Translations under genes and position numbers: made by a program
The notes under the pieces: model-generated
What the model was told of the DNA's origin: nothing
The model's database searches: none
Seen by the model: only the letters and a program-made list of their open reading frames with translations
Shown here: positions 35,230 to 47,147 of the stretch, in pieces
Numbering within the stretch: position 1 is the first letter of the stretch
Layout: each line of letters begins with the position of its first letter
NCBI GenBank assembly: GCA_032622095.1
Contig: CP136069.1
Coordinates: forward strand, 16,768,273-16,832,272
Origin: Siphonodentalium dalli
Lineage: Eukaryota > Mollusca > Scaphopoda > Gadilida > Siphonodentaliidae
Direction of reading: 5' to 3'
Length of the DNA: 64,000 nucleotides

Positions 35230-36390
35230 CAGGGATGTGGCTAGAGGGTTTCCGCTGGGGGGTGTCCAACTTGGGAATTTCCAACTGCACGCCCCCCCCC
35301 CTCCCCTTGAGTCGGAATCACACCAACACAACTTTTTACATAATTCCATTTGCACCCCCCCCCCTTGAGTCGGAATCGCACCAACACAACTTTTTGCATA
35401 ATTCCATTTGCACCCCCCCCCTTGTACGGTACCCCATGCTCAGGCCTAATTTCCTATATATTCATAAGCCATGCTTCTATTTTCCCAGTATAAGAACATT
35501 AAGATATTTTAACCTGAAAATTGCCCCCAAAAAAACAACTAGTGATCTAATTCCAGACAAATGCACGCAGCTACCGACAACAGACCAGGAAACACTGGGC
35601 AGACCATGGTTGTTTGGCCCGGTGTGAGAAAATTTTGAAAACTATATACAAGAAAATCGCAAATCCTAGCATCTAGACTGGCCTCAACTGAAGCTTTCCT
35701 AGTGTTGGAAATTTCAAACCTCATGCTCCCCCTCAGGTTGGAAAATTCTTCAACTGATGACCATTTATGTCTACAAGTTTGACCAAAGGTAGTAAAATAT
35801 TGTTTTGCTAAACTAATTAGCAGTTTTGTATTGGCCATGTGGATGGGGTAATGACACACCGGGCCGACCATGGTTCGGCCCGGTGTGCGAAAATTTTGAA
35901 ATCTGAACAAGAAAATCGCAAAATCCTAACATCTAGACTAGCCTCAAGCCTTCCTACTGTTCGAAATTTCAAACCCCTACACCCCCACTTAGGTTGGAAA
36001 ATTTCCAACTGATGACAATTCCAATGACAATGTTGACCAATTGTTTGACAATATTGTTTTCTTAAATTAACTAGAAGTTTTTGACTGGCCACGGGGGAGG
36101 GACCAGGACACAAGCTTTCCAAGTGTTGGAAATTTCCAACCTCTCACCCCCCTAAGGTTGGAAAATTTCCAACTGATGTCCATTTCTGTCAAAAAAATTG
36201 ACAAAAAATAGGAACATATGCAAATATTGGTCGAAAAACAATAAATTCCCCCAATAACATTTTCAACCTATTGTTGGTGTGAAATTTCGTTGTGGCAGGT
36301 ATGAAATTTCCAACTATTGAAAATATAGCTCTCTGCTGGGGGGGTGAGACACCCCCCCCCCCACACCCCCCCCCTCTAGCCACATCCCTG
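35230..36390. mobile_element. hAT-type non-autonomous element (1161 bp)
   Basis: The ends CAGGGATGTGGCTAGAGGG and its complement are perfect 19-bp inverted repeats. They are flanked by 8-bp direct repeats ATCAGGGC (35222-35229) and ATCAGGGA (36391-36398). An 8-bp duplication and CAG-type ends are typical of hAT transposons. The interior has C runs and three diverged copies of a block with GTTGGAAATTTCAAACC and CCAACTGATGACCATTT. No transposase frame is present. Confidence 0.8.
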
Positions 36391-36399
36391 ATCAGGGAG

Positions 36400-37515
36400 C
36401 TAAATGTGTTATATAGAGTCGGGGAGCGAGTACACCGTGGAATGCTAAAGGTGAAGGTAACTGAAGAATGACCTTAACCTGATACATGCGACACGTTATT
36501 AAAGGATGACATCGCGTTTATTTGATTTGTACATAATATCTAAATAATTTAAACTGGTGAATGAATGGGGGAACGGATTTTTGTGAGTGGGAAATGTATT
36601 TAACTAGCTGTTGTAGATCTGGGTTTTTCCATATCAAATTTGGCTGTGGGATAGCCCTGTCGTACACTTGGGGATTTATTTTAAAAAGTAAACACATGAC
36701 CTATGATTTTTCTTGCATTTTCGTGATCAACTGGTGTCAATCTAGCTGGGTAAACATCACTGGTATGGCCTGCAGGCTTCAATTCAGTGAATTTGGCCGA
36801 AACGTTAACACTGTCGCCTATGGGAAACCATTTAGTTCAGTGATTCCTTAAGGCAGCAATATCTCAGCGGAACGATGGGAGATAACTCTGCCTGGAGTTT
36901 GCCTGTCTCTTTGAAAACCAACATCAAGCTCCATGCAGAGTTCAGTCCCTTTGCAGGACTTTCCGCTACACGCACCTACACGTAATGTGAAGTAAATTGA
37001 GACTTTTGCAGGTTACAATTAATTATGCATTATGCTGAGGAACTGAACTGTCCATATTCATTTTTAATTGTCTAGATCAGGCCAGAATGAATTGTAACTG
37101 ACAAAAAAAATCATTAAAAAATGTTAGATTTAATTAAGAAATTAAGCATGCCGGTTGCGGTCAGACATAGCGTAGCGAGCAGTCTGAAATATATTTGTGG
37201 TTGGCCCACCGTCTGTATATAAGTCACACTGCCCACCCGATGGAGCTCCGATTGCGCGAATCGGAGCTGAATCAAATATTCGGGGCAGTGTTTGTTTAAA
37301 CGTTATAATGGCAAATAAACCATATAATTCGACGGTCCAGCAAAACGGGGTTTAGGCAAGTATAGATAAACTAGCTGAAACAGGTTCCATTCGGAAGACT
37401 TTATTCAGCGTCAGACTAGAAGCTTGCGGCCCCTTTTTTTATCGTTTAAATATTTTGTTTAAAAAAAATAAAATAATAAGATTTTTAAAAATAATAGTTT
37501 AAGATGGAGGTAAAG
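36400..37515. other. No firm gene; short GC hairpin
   Basis: A palindrome AGCTCCGATT/AATCGGAGCT lies at about 37245-37269. The frame near 36730-36850 is weakly scavenger-receptor-like but not accepted as an exon. Confidence 0.4.
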
Positions 37516-37822
37516 TGGTAAGATTTGAATGGAGAATTCAGTGTTAATTTTCTGAAAAGATTACTTAATACTTACAAAGCGGAGAAGACCGCTTCATGAC
37601 TTGTTGGAAAGTGTGAACATATGTTGAGTATATAATCACATGTTCATGTAGTGTTGAGTTACTTGCTAATAATATCCAAACTGGGTCGAAAATCAAAATT
37701 CTGCTCTGCGTTTTTACTAGATATATGCATTCAACCTTTCCAATAAGATACGATATGGTCATCTAAGCTTTGTTTAGTAAACTTTCATCTAAAATTAACA
37801 CTGAATTCCATAAATGTTACCA
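37516..37822. repeat. Inverted-repeat element of about 307 bp
   Basis: TGGTAAGATTTGAATGGAGA and GAATTCAGTGTTAATTTTC on the left pair with the right end GAAAATTAACACTGAATTCC-like sequence and TGTTACCA. The loop is about 200 bp. No target duplication can be assigned. Confidence 0.5.
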
Positions 37823-38425
37823 TTTTAGCTCAAAACATCATGAGCCAAAACAGTTATATGATTATCATGCACCGCCGCATTGAAATAAATGGCCCGCATT
37901 GGACGTTTTTATTTCGATTGTTGATGTGTTATGACCAAAAAAAAGTTAATTAAAAAATGGATTTAATTCCAAAATTGTTTTGAGTATGTTTTTATTAATT
38001 ATTGCGCAATAATTACACCCACTTCATTTTCTATAGTAAATTGCCGTTGAGTTTATCAAAGCTAATGTAATTATATCGGATAATTACATTAGGTCGAGAT
38101 TTTATCAGTGCAACAAAAACGACCCAAAAGTACTTGCGCGCAATGATATTTGTAGTCCGTTGCATAGTAACTAAGGACGCTATTTTTCTTCGCACTCGCT
38201 TCGCAGCACATATTTTTTTTCACGAACGCTATGAAAGCCAATAAAAGAATAATAAATAACTATCCATAATAAACATTCCCAAGCTGTTTACAGAGTGTAA
38301 ATTTGGTCGTATTTGCGACGTTTCGTTACGAAATGCATGACTAAACATACACAACTTTTTAGTTTTCGTTTCATTTATAATTTTATTTACATTTTCCCAG
38401 CAGGCACCACTTGTCATTTTGTAAG
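37823..38425. other. No recognised feature
   Basis: AT-rich sequence with a short palindrome around TAATTACATTAGG near 38070. No exon is recognised. Confidence 0.45.
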
Positions 38426-38563
38426 ACCACAGGAGTGTGGAACTTGATTAATAATTGCATTAATTAGCCTAATTACCATTTTTTTGCCATAATGCTGGGC
38501 CAAAAAAAAAAGCTAATTATCATTATTAAGGCAGTTATTGATCAAGTTCCAAGCTCCTGTGGT
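38426..38563. mobile_element. 138-bp MITE with 3-bp duplication
   Basis: The ends ACCACAGGAG and CTCCTGTGGT are inverted and continue through GGAACTTGAT and TAATAATTGC. AAG lies on both sides (38423-38425 and 38564-38566). A 3-bp duplication is typical of PIF/Harbinger elements, although AAG is not their usual TNA target. Confidence 0.6.
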
Positions 38564-38639
38564 AAGAGTATTAAAATTAGTGGTTATATATTCTGGGCAC
38601 TACAATTTTTATTATAGGATGAAATTTTTAATTACTGTT

Positions 38640-39110
38640 TACAGATGTCCCCAAACATTGTACCAGTCCCGTGAGAAAACTGCAACATATTTTTTCCCTT
38701 CGTCTCAGTGTAACGATATGTTACAAAGCGTTTCACGATTTCTGAGATTCCACAGAGACTAGCCCTACAAACTGAAACTTACAAAGTCCCCGTAAAAAAT
38801 GCAGCATTCAATGTTTCTTCACCTCCTTTTATTGTAGCGATATGTTGCAAAGTGTTATGAGGCGTTACCGGTACATGTTACAAATGATATTAAGTGCCCC
38901 CCCCCCCCTCCCAAAAAAAACGCAGCATATTATTAAAACTCATCTCAATGCAGCGATATGTTACAATGTGTTACGAATCGATTTCAGAGATCCACAGTGA
39001 CCGCTCGTAGACAGGACTGTGTTACAAATGATATAAAGTCCCTGTGAGAAAACTGCAGTATATTTTTTCAACTCGTCTCAGTGTAGCGATAAATTGTTAC
39101 GAACATTACG
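38640..39110 (+). repeat. Diverged tandem units of about 140-190 bp
   Basis: About three units share GAGAAAACTGCA, CTCAGTGTAGCGATATGTTA, TTCTGAGATCCACAGAGAC and GTTACAAATGATATAAAGTC. A detached unit lies at 39405-39490, beyond the GA repeat and the 5S-derived sequence. Confidence 0.75.
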
Positions 39111-39125
39111 TTACATGTGTAACAG

Positions 39126-39128
<3 letters not shown>

Positions 39129-39201
<73 letters not shown>
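39129..39201 (+). repeat. GA dinucleotide microsatellite
   Basis: About 36 uninterrupted GA units are followed by a G-rich stretch. Confidence 0.98.
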
Positions 39202-39206
<5 letters not shown>

Positions 39207-39246
39207 AGAGGGTGTGAGAGAGAAGTGTGGGAGTCGCACCGAAAGT

Positions 39247-39354
39247 TGGCCGCGGCAGCACCCGAAATCCCAAGCCGGTCACACATCCATGGAATAACTG
39301 CACCCGATGTTGCTTAACTTTGGTTATCACACAAAGCGTGTATCGACCGTGACC
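39247..39354 (-). pseudogene. 5S rRNA-derived sequence
   Basis: Read on the minus strand it contains AAGTTAAGCAACATCGGGTG, GTTATTCCATGGATGTGTG and ACCGGCTTGGGATTTCGGGT, ending CTGC. These match, in order and spacing, the internal control region and 3' half of metazoan 5S rRNA (A box, intermediate element, C box), with about one change in five overall. Base changes in helix regions make a functional rRNA unlikely. It may be a relic 5S pseudogene or the head of a 5S-derived SINE. No T-run terminator is evident directly after it. Confidence 0.65.
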
Positions 39355-39359
39355 TCTCG

Positions 39360-40445
39360 ATCAGAGAAGTCACCGGCCTTCTATATTTACAACACGACCG
39401 CTATACACATGATTTCTGAGATCCACAGAGACCACTCGTTGATTGGTGTTACAAATAATGTAACGTCCCTGTGGGAAAACCGCATAGGTATATCTTTAAT
39501 ACATGTACCTCCTCTATGGAGAGTCAGATTATATACACTATACATGTATAGAATAAACAATATATATACACACAAATACACAACAATGACAAGTGAATCG
39601 CGTGTGAATGAACGCATTTCTTTAGGCACGAGTGCCTCGCATAAGGTTGCACGTGTGTAGTAATTTAAATGTCTTTATTAATTCCTTAGATATATAAGTC
39701 ACGTTTTTACATAGCCCATGCACACCCACGTGGCAGGGATAAGGGCGCTCTTTTTGTCTGAAATAAAAGGATTATTATATATTGTACAGATGTTGTTCCA
39801 TAACGCCCTTCTTGATAATAGGGTGGTCTGCTCTACGTCATTGTGGGAAAATTATTACAAGTTACAACACACAGAGGCTCCATACACACGGCAAACAGTC
39901 CCTATATTATTCTAGGACATATATAAACACTATTATAGCAATATATGCCGTATGTATGGCATTGCCCCCATTTTCTGTATAGGCGTGGTATTTTCAAATT
40001 CTAAATTAGTGACTAAGGAGTTAATAAAGAAAACAAAACAAATAACAGATGCTTTGGTGTATCGGGTAGGATGGTGGGCTGCTACGTACATGTACGTATA
40101 GATAGATAGTTTAGTCAAAGAGCTTGAAGGCGGTCGATGACAAAACCATCTCCATATATGATCAATACGTTCACGTTCATAAGTCCAGTATAGGATCCAA
40201 TATTGCCCATCTATTAGAATATGTATCATTATCCAGAAAAAAACAACCAGTTATCCAGAAAAAAGCAATCAATTATGACATGGAACACTTTTTGATACCA
40301 GTATGGTGCATCTTCGAAAAAAGTACAAAAAACTGACTACAACGGATGAAAACATACAAGTCCTCGAATTTTTATCGAAATATGGAAATTGTATGGTACA
40401 CCATCGATAAATTGATAGATCGTGCGTCTATTGTGAAGAGATAAA
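39360..40445. other. No recognised gene
   Basis: It holds one detached unit of the 38640 repeat (39405-39490) and a weak relative near 39840. Other short frames have no recognisable motif. Confidence 0.4.
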
Positions 40446-40770
40446 TTATAATAACATTGAATATTTATTATGTGTTACATATCCAGCTTGACAAGAACAG
40501 TGAATATCCGAAATTATGGAACAATTTATCTCAAAATCGACGCCATGTGCAGGTTCATTTTTCATCATGCTTCGGTGGTAATTTGCCCCAAATAAAGAGC
40601 TTGTCGTCGCAAATAAACATTGAAACTGAATGTATGTAGCCTTCACTAAAGTACTTGTATCCTTGCTGTCGCGATTTCAATGAAGTGCCAGTCGAATTGA
40701 AGAACAATCCAGCGAAATCTGGTGGTAAGTCCACCAAATTTGAAACACGTCGTTCCTTGTTGTCAGACAT
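40446..40770 (-). pseudogene. Decayed SWIM-finger/YqaJ-type protein fragment
   Basis: From 40770 downward the frame reads SNLVDLPPDFAGLFF, then LKSRQQGYKYFSEGYIHSVS and FIWGKLPPKHDEK, then stops. In another frame it continues HGVDFEI and SDIHCSCQAG. The order Gly-Tyr-x-Phe-x-x-Gly-Tyr/His-Val, then a C-x-C-x-A-G, is that of the region before and within the SWIM zinc motif of YqaJ-type or MULE-derived proteins common in cnidarian and mollusc genomes. The terminal C-x-H half of the finger is not visible. There is at least one frameshift. The call is by pattern only. Confidence 0.38.
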
Positions 40771-41774
40771 ATCGGCGTGTGGTGTCTAACCTGCTATAAT
40801 TCAGTCTGGCAATTTATGGCAGGCGTGGTTATCGCCGCTGGGCAGTAGCGTGAATTGAAAGGCACTGGGGGAATTTAGGATCACATGTTATAATGGAGAG
40901 TTGTCAATTTATAGACAACAAATGACACTTGTTAAAATTCAGGGGCATTATAACATAATAGGTAATCCCCATGGCATATACTGGTAGTAGAATGTAATGT
41001 TTGTCAGATTAAATGAGTTTATATAAGCAACATAGTTCCCTCTTTGATCCTGTTAGACGCTTCCTTCGATTCATACATAAATGAATTCACTGCACAAATT
41101 AAAGAAGGGTAACTCTATTGAATTAGCTAATTTTAATTGCAAGTGGACACAACTTATGGTCCAGTCCCCGTTGCATATCCATTGTTTTCTATGTTTACTT
41201 GTTTAAAATAAGTTTGTTTTGGATGCTATAAATAAATAAATATAAATCAATGAACAACAATTATATCGCCAACCTCCCTTCAAAACTTTTGAACATTCTT
41301 ACACTTTATATGCTGCTGTCATGCACCGATATTCCCATAGTCTCTTTCGCTCGTTCCAGTAATTTACAGTGCACTAACATGTATGGATTCATGCACTGCG
41401 TGGTCGGTTGGATAGTTGAAATTCAGAGCGCGTCATGTACATGTAGCTTTGTCCCTGATCTTTGGAATCACACTTGCATGATAATCCAACCATGGCTGAT
41501 GTCGGGGCATGTGACCACATATCGCATATTTTTCACCAATTCGGAGGGTATCGTCACCCCCTCCCATCATTTTAATATCGATATTTGTATCTTCTAATTT
41601 CAGGATGAAGGCCATTCATCCAGATCACGTCATTGGTTGAAAAGCTGGGTTCTTCAGTATATAGCTATCCAATGATCTATTGCATAATTTCTAATAATAA
41701 AAATATTTACTGATCAATGCAATGCCAGGTTGAACATTCTCGTTAAAAACAGGTTCTGGATATGTCAACAATCA
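40771..41774. other. No recognised gene
   Basis: A plus-strand frame at 41250-41597 (115 codons) has no recognisable domain. No repeat is evident. Confidence 0.4.
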
Positions 41775-42110
41775 TACATAACAAGAGATGGGATTCTCCC
41801 CGCGCATACCCCACGTGACATACTGTATACCGTGCCCCTGTCCCAAGTGTAAAACTCACTGGAATTGTTTCGATCACTGCAATGGGTTATTTTTAAACTT
41901 CTATAGCAAAGCCCTCCTGAATGCCAATATCCTTGCCACAGTTCATCGAGATTCCATAACAGTGTGGCTAAGGTATCCAGATGACCAAAGGGAAATAACT
42001 CTAGTGTTAAAAATGTTATCATCATCATTGTGCACAATTACCAAACCCATCCCGGTGACAAACATCCTTACCAAATTTAATTGAGAACCGATTTCCTACA
42101 TTCTATCTGA
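41775..42110 (+). repeat. Fragment related to tandem-core family A
   Basis: ACAAGAGATGGGATT, GCATACCCCACGTG, GGGAAATAACTCTAGTG and ACCAAATTTAATTGAGA occur in the same order as in the element at 9305-10190. It has no GGAC tail or terminal hairpin, so it is truncated. Confidence 0.55.
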
Positions 42111-43044
42111 GATATCTGCTTGCTCGGGAGGTCGAAAAATCAAGAGTTTCCGACGAACGAAGAGAAAGAACTCTATTTATTACATAATCCCACCCTTATT
42201 CCATTCAATAAACCCATTCTAGAAATTGTGATATTAAAAGCACGGGCGGCGTTCGTTGCAGAAATATTCATATTTGTTCAAATCGCCATCAACAGTAGGA
42301 ATATTGAAATATTTATAGTTTTGTTCATATGCTAAACATAATCAGCGCGTAAATAGTATATTGTCGTCAAGACGTACGATGGTGCACGCAATCAAGAGCC
42401 TGGTCGTGTTACAGAAGTGTTGCTTCTGTTTACATAACACTGCGCAATTATATTGGTTAATCACACGCAAATGATATAAACGCTCTTTATTATTTCCATA
42501 TCAGGAAAACAGTAACAAAGTAAACAATAACGCTCTTTATGTTTATCATATCCGGATCTAAACAAAAGCCAGGTTCTGTAACGTTTTTTGCTTTTGTTTA
42601 CATAACAAAGGAAACACATTTGACAATTACATGCTGTTATGCCATATTTCTGATTGGTATATACTTTACTAATCTTTCGACGGATGTGAATATTTTAACA
42701 GCATACCCAACGCCAACGCCGCCCGTATCTTTAAACGTTCGTTTAATAACAGGAAATAGTGCCAGGTGACATTTGACTTCCGGTGTGTCGTCTGTTTACA
42801 TTCTGTACGCTACGTCACAAATACTATGGCTTCCAATATTTTTCCAACAAATTATAATGAATGAAGAGTTTGAAAAGTTATGACATTAAATATACGCCAT
42901 TAAATACACCAAAGAATCTATATTTATCTGGGACTATTTCTTTACGCGGCAAACAACGCATAGTTACGTGAAACATCATCGCATGCCTTATAAAAGCCGA
43001 TGTTAGTTTCGAGTCCCATTTGTTGATATAAGTATAATTTGGAT
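42111..43044. other. No recognised feature
   Basis: AT-rich sequence. ACGCTCTTTATTATTTCCAT and a similar stretch about 50 bp later suggest a small local duplication near 42480-42560. Confidence 0.4.
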
Positions 43045-43206
43045 CATGTAATAAATAGAATCTACAACTCGTCCCCAGTTTACAGCGGAATTTACAAAAC
43101 TCGTCCAGTAAATTAGGTCTGGATCTCGCCAAAGGCTCGGTCCAGACCTAATTTAATGGACTCGTTTTGTAAATTCCGCTATAAACTGGGGACTCGTTGC
43201 AGATCC
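43045..43206. repeat. Hairpin MITE-like repeat
   Basis: The arms ACTCGTCCCCAGTTTACAGC and AATTTACAAAACTCGTCCAG pair with their complements around a 17-bp loop near 43125. The stem is about 70 bp. Confidence 0.75.
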
Positions 43207-43265
43207 TCTATATAGTATAAAGCGGAAAATGCGAACAACGTCATTCGGCACTTCTTTCAGTGCGC

Positions 43266-43850
43266 TATATTGGCATATCACCCGACTCGATCGGTTGATT
43301 GTATCAAAAGTTACAGACATCGGAACAGAAAAATTCTTACCAAACATTTATGGTCGGACATTTACTGGGAACACCTACTAAAGGAATTATAGCCATTTTT
43401 CGTCGTTGACATTTCAGGTAAATTTTGATTAATTTCAAACCATAAAAACTGTTTCTTATGGGTCTTATTGCACTATATGCAGTTAAATAGCTCTCAAGAA
43501 AGTGCAAAGCATAATTTGTCCCACGGTCGTCAAAATAGAAGACAAATTACGTCTCCCACTTTCGTGAAAGCTATTTAACTGCACGTCTCTGTCATGGGTG
43601 CAAGAGAAGTTATTTTATGAGCTTAAATTAATTGAAATTTACCAGAAATTGATCCAATATAAGTCTTGACGAATGTCACCGACAAAAACTGGCTATATAC
43701 TCTCTGGTCTGATCGTAAATGTTTTTAAGCCGGTGTGCCGATGTGCAGTAAATGTACGACCAGAAATATTGACCAGAATTGTTCTGTTCATATGCCTGTA
43801 ACTGTTGATACAATCAATCGATCGAGTCGGGTGATATGTCAAAATGAACT
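43266..43850. repeat. Inverted-repeat element, diverged arms
   Basis: The outer arms contain CATATCACCCGACTCGATCG and TGATTGTATCAA. The inner arms contain GCAGTTAAATAGCTCTCA and CAAGAAAGTG. The arms are about 210 and 260 bp, so one has gained or lost sequence. Confidence 0.6.
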
Positions 43851-44049
43851 AGAGTCCTTCTGGAACAAACCTGTGTTTAATATGAATACAATTTTTTTTT
43901 AATATGTTAGCTACAGCTTGACAACGCCAGCTTGTGGGAATATGTGCCATCTGATAGATAGTTACATTGTCTTATATATATATGTCTTTGTGGTGGTGGG
44001 GTCTATTGTGCCAAATACATATGTTGGTACGCTAATAAATATGCTTAAT

Positions 44050-44520
44050 ATGTTGCGCAGATGGAAAATACCTGGTGTTTCCAAGTCATAGCTCTGACAA
44101 AATTATGGAGGTAACCCGATGCATGATAAAATACCCTTCCATCAATGCTGGCATATGCTTAAACTATAACAACAGTTTAAGTATGACCATTGATACCGTA
44201 CTCACAATGCAAAATGCCTTTGTTGAGTGAACATTTTAAAGTCCAACAAGGGCCGTAACTCCGATAAGAATGATTGGACACACCGGGTAATAAGTGGGTA
44301 TCATTTACCGTCATGTGGGCTATCACCATACCAAAACAAAACCAAATACGATTACCCAAACTTTTGTACGGACACAAAACAAGGGCAATGGCAATAACTC
44401 TGGTAATAATGGCTATATGAATATCGTATAGTATGTGGGTGTCGCTTCCCCCAAGCTAGGCTATAACCATACCAAAGCACGACCAACGATGATCTACACC
44501 CGAGTTGCTAGGTAAATTGT
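44050..44520 (+). repeat. Diverged tandem units, family C-like
   Basis: About two units contain AAGGGC(A/C)(A/G)TAACTC, ATAAGTGGGTATC and GGCTATCACCATACCAAA. They resemble the cores of tandem-core elements but have no tail or terminal hairpin. Confidence 0.45.
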
Positions 44521-44566
44521 TTTTTATCCGTGTGCATAAGACTCTGGGTCAACATATCCTCCTGCA

Positions 44567-44999
44567 AATAAGTTCATATAGGACCTAAATATTAAAATAA
44601 CTTCATATAGGACCTAAATATTAAAATAAGTTCATATAGGACATAAATATTAAAATAAGTTCATATAGGACATAAATATTAAAATAAGTTCATATAGGAC
44701 CTAGATATTAAAATAAGTTCATATAGGACCTAAATATTAAAATAAGTTCATATAGGACCTAAATATTAAAATAAGTTCATATAGGACCTAAATATTAAAA
44801 TAAGTTCATATAGGACATAAATATTAAAATAAGTTCATATAGGACATAAATATTAAAATAAGTTCATATAGGACCTAAATATTAAAATAAGTTCATACAG
44901 GACCTAAATATTAAAATAAGTTCATATAGGACCTAAATATTAAAATAAGTTCATATAGGACCTAAATATTAAAATAAGTTCATATAGGACATAAATATT
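44567..44999 (+). repeat. 29-bp minisatellite, about 15 copies
   Basis: Units read AAATAAGTTCATATAGGACC then TAAATATTA, with alternating ACC and ACA variants. The array resumes in diverged form at 45632. Confidence 0.95.
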
Positions 45000-45631
45000 C
45001 ATATTATAAGTTACAGGGCGAGTTGTTGCCGGATACGGTGTCATATGAGGCGAAGTGAGATTAATATCGGGCGAGGCGCTAGCCGAGCCCGATATTAATC
45101 TCGCTGAGCCTCAATATGTCACCGTAGCCGGCAACAACGAGCCCTGTAACGATTTTATCATGTCACCCACATATCATGTTTTCCGTGTGAGAATTTGAAT
45201 TACTTATACGAAGTTCATTACCTGCCAGTAAGTAAATTTGTTGTCTATGGCTACTAACTTATGTAACGTCACAGTGACGCGTCATGGGCGTTGAACGTCA
45301 ATGCATTGAGTCAATGGCTAATCACCAGAAGCAGGACAACAAACTTGAGTTTGATAGTTAATTTATGAGTGTTTAGAATTTCTCAAATATATCACATGCA
45401 GGTTTTGGTATGTGGTGCTATGTCTTTAAATTAACAGAACTTGATTTCCGACAGATATCCCTTTTCTTGGCGCCAAAATACACCATGGCGGACATCGACC
45501 CCATATGGGAACCCTGAGGGGGTTATGGATTCCATATGGGACGGGCTACATAGATGACGACCCGATGTCTCCTGATATGCCTCTACCAACGGAGCGTCCT
45601 CATTGGTCGATTCAACCAGGTGACATGATAA
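45000..45631. mobile_element. Insertion that splits the 29-bp array
   Basis: A 632-bp unrelated segment is bounded by ATTCATAT on both sides (ending about 45004 and starting about 45634), compatible with an 8-bp target duplication. It contains a stem of about 60 bp per arm at 45010-45150 (GTTACAGGGCGAGTTGTTGC and complement). An ATCATGTCACC near 45157 pairs with GGTGACATGAT at about 45620. The true termini are unclear. Confidence 0.5.
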
Positions 45632-45868
45632 AGATTCATATAGGACCTAAATATGCAAATAGGTTCGTATAGGACATAAATATTCACATAGGTTCATATA
45701 GGACATAAATATTCACATAGGTTCATATAGGACCTAAATATTCAAATATGTTCATATGGGACATAGATATTCACATAGGTTCATATATGACCTAAATATT
45801 AAAATAGGTTCATATAGGACATAAATATTCACATAGGTTCATATTGGGCCTAAATATTCACATAGGGA
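45632..45868 (+). repeat. 29-bp minisatellite, second block of about eight copies
   Basis: Units read AGGTTCATATAGGACATAAA then TATTCACAT. They are clearly related to the 44567 block but more diverged. Confidence 0.9.
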
Positions 45869-46363
45869 ACGTAATTGATTCTGAAACATGCTCATATACG
45901 ACTTATACCCGTTATTTAATTGATTGGCGCGGGCCGCAGTGAAAACACATTATAAAGAGCGTTCATCTCGCTCCCATACGACTATTTTGATCGTGTCCCA
46001 TTTAGGTTCAAATAAAGCTTAATTCAGATTCAAATCCTATATGGGATTATTTTGGGTGTTTTAAATAAGTTCTATATGAGCTTATACGGAAGGACAGGCT
46101 GTTCTACAGAAGGGGCAGACGCACATTTTGTATATACCCAGGCAAACACGTTCAAGAGATTTTCAACAAAGAATTTATATGGATCAATCTGACAAAATAT
46201 CTTTAATTTCACATATCACCATCTTCATTGTATATAGAACCTGAACAATTATTAAGAGAAGACGAACACAAAGGACTTAAATGCTTACGTGATGTTGAAA
46301 AAGTTATTTTCTTTTTTAGTCCCTTTAGGTACAAAGAACCGCTCAAATTATTGGTAAATGCTG
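45869..46363. other. No recognised feature
   Basis: Unique sequence with a few TTATACG and CATATAGG motifs left from the array. No exon is seen. Confidence 0.4.
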
Positions 46364-47147
46364 CAGATACACGTACCACAGTAGCGATGGCATAGCAGGT
46401 GTGACAATTTATTACGGTGGAGTTTGGTGACAATTGGTCATCAAACTTAATATGCCATAGCCAGCCATGTTGCCCGCTGAGTTTCCGCACAATGAGTCGA
46501 CTGGACCAATTAACCCATTCCGTTTCACCAAGGTTGATCTCTACTCATCACGTTTTGCTAAATTGTATTCGCAACAATATATATAATTGCACGATCGATC
46601 GTCCAGAATTGTGTTTGACCGTGGCTTTGTGGCAATTCCTCATTCACTCACATATCATGCACGTGGTGGTACGTTTTTATATTATCCCAATGCATGTTTA
46701 ACTACTTATATTAATTTCATGAGTATTAAGACAGTTCCCCAATTGAGTTTTTTTTATTTTGCGACGTTTAGTTCTACGCATAATGTTTGACTCATTTACA
46801 TTTGCTGAGAAATTACACGGGCGATTTGTTCTTAGTAAGAACAATCATGACTTGACAGAAATGGGTTATTCATTACCTTATCAAGTGCACTTGTGTGTTA
46901 GCATGCAAAATATAACACTGCGTGTTGAGTAAAGATCGACAGCGACAAGACATTCAGGAAGATACACCATTGAGAGATCGAGCATCGCTGCATGGTAGAG
47001 CTTGGTAGACTCATTGTGCGAATTTGCAGCGGGCGACATGTCTTGCTATGGCATATTTATTATGATGACCAATTGTCACCAAACTCCACCATAACTACAT
47101 GTACTACTATGCCATCGCTACTGTGGTACGTGTGTCCGCAGCCAATG
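46364..47147. repeat. Inverted pair with protein-like similarity
   Basis: The left copy (46364-46565, minus) and the right copy (46920-47147, plus) are inverted relatives. Both read LWHI and DDQLSPNST with a following CYAIATVV or equivalent, and both carry TGACCAATTGTCACCAAACT. I recognise no protein family. They may be arms of an element or inverted copies of a decayed exon. Confidence 0.45.

Noticed and set aside
36561-36851. Possible scavenger-receptor (SRCR) exon with GMACRLQFSEFG
   Set aside because: Only one short segment looks similar. The acceptor is weak and the following LDxVxC part is missing.
39094-39297. Arg/Glu and Ser/Leu repeat frames
   Set aside because: They are translations of the GA microsatellite.
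44567-44999. Regular direct repeats considered as a CRISPR array
   Set aside because: The 29-bp units are contiguous, without unique spacers, and the genome is eukaryotic. It is a minisatellite.
45195-45225. loxP-like half site TATACGAAGTT
   Set aside because: There is only one half site, no inverted partner, and no reason to expect Cre-type recombination. It is chance similarity.
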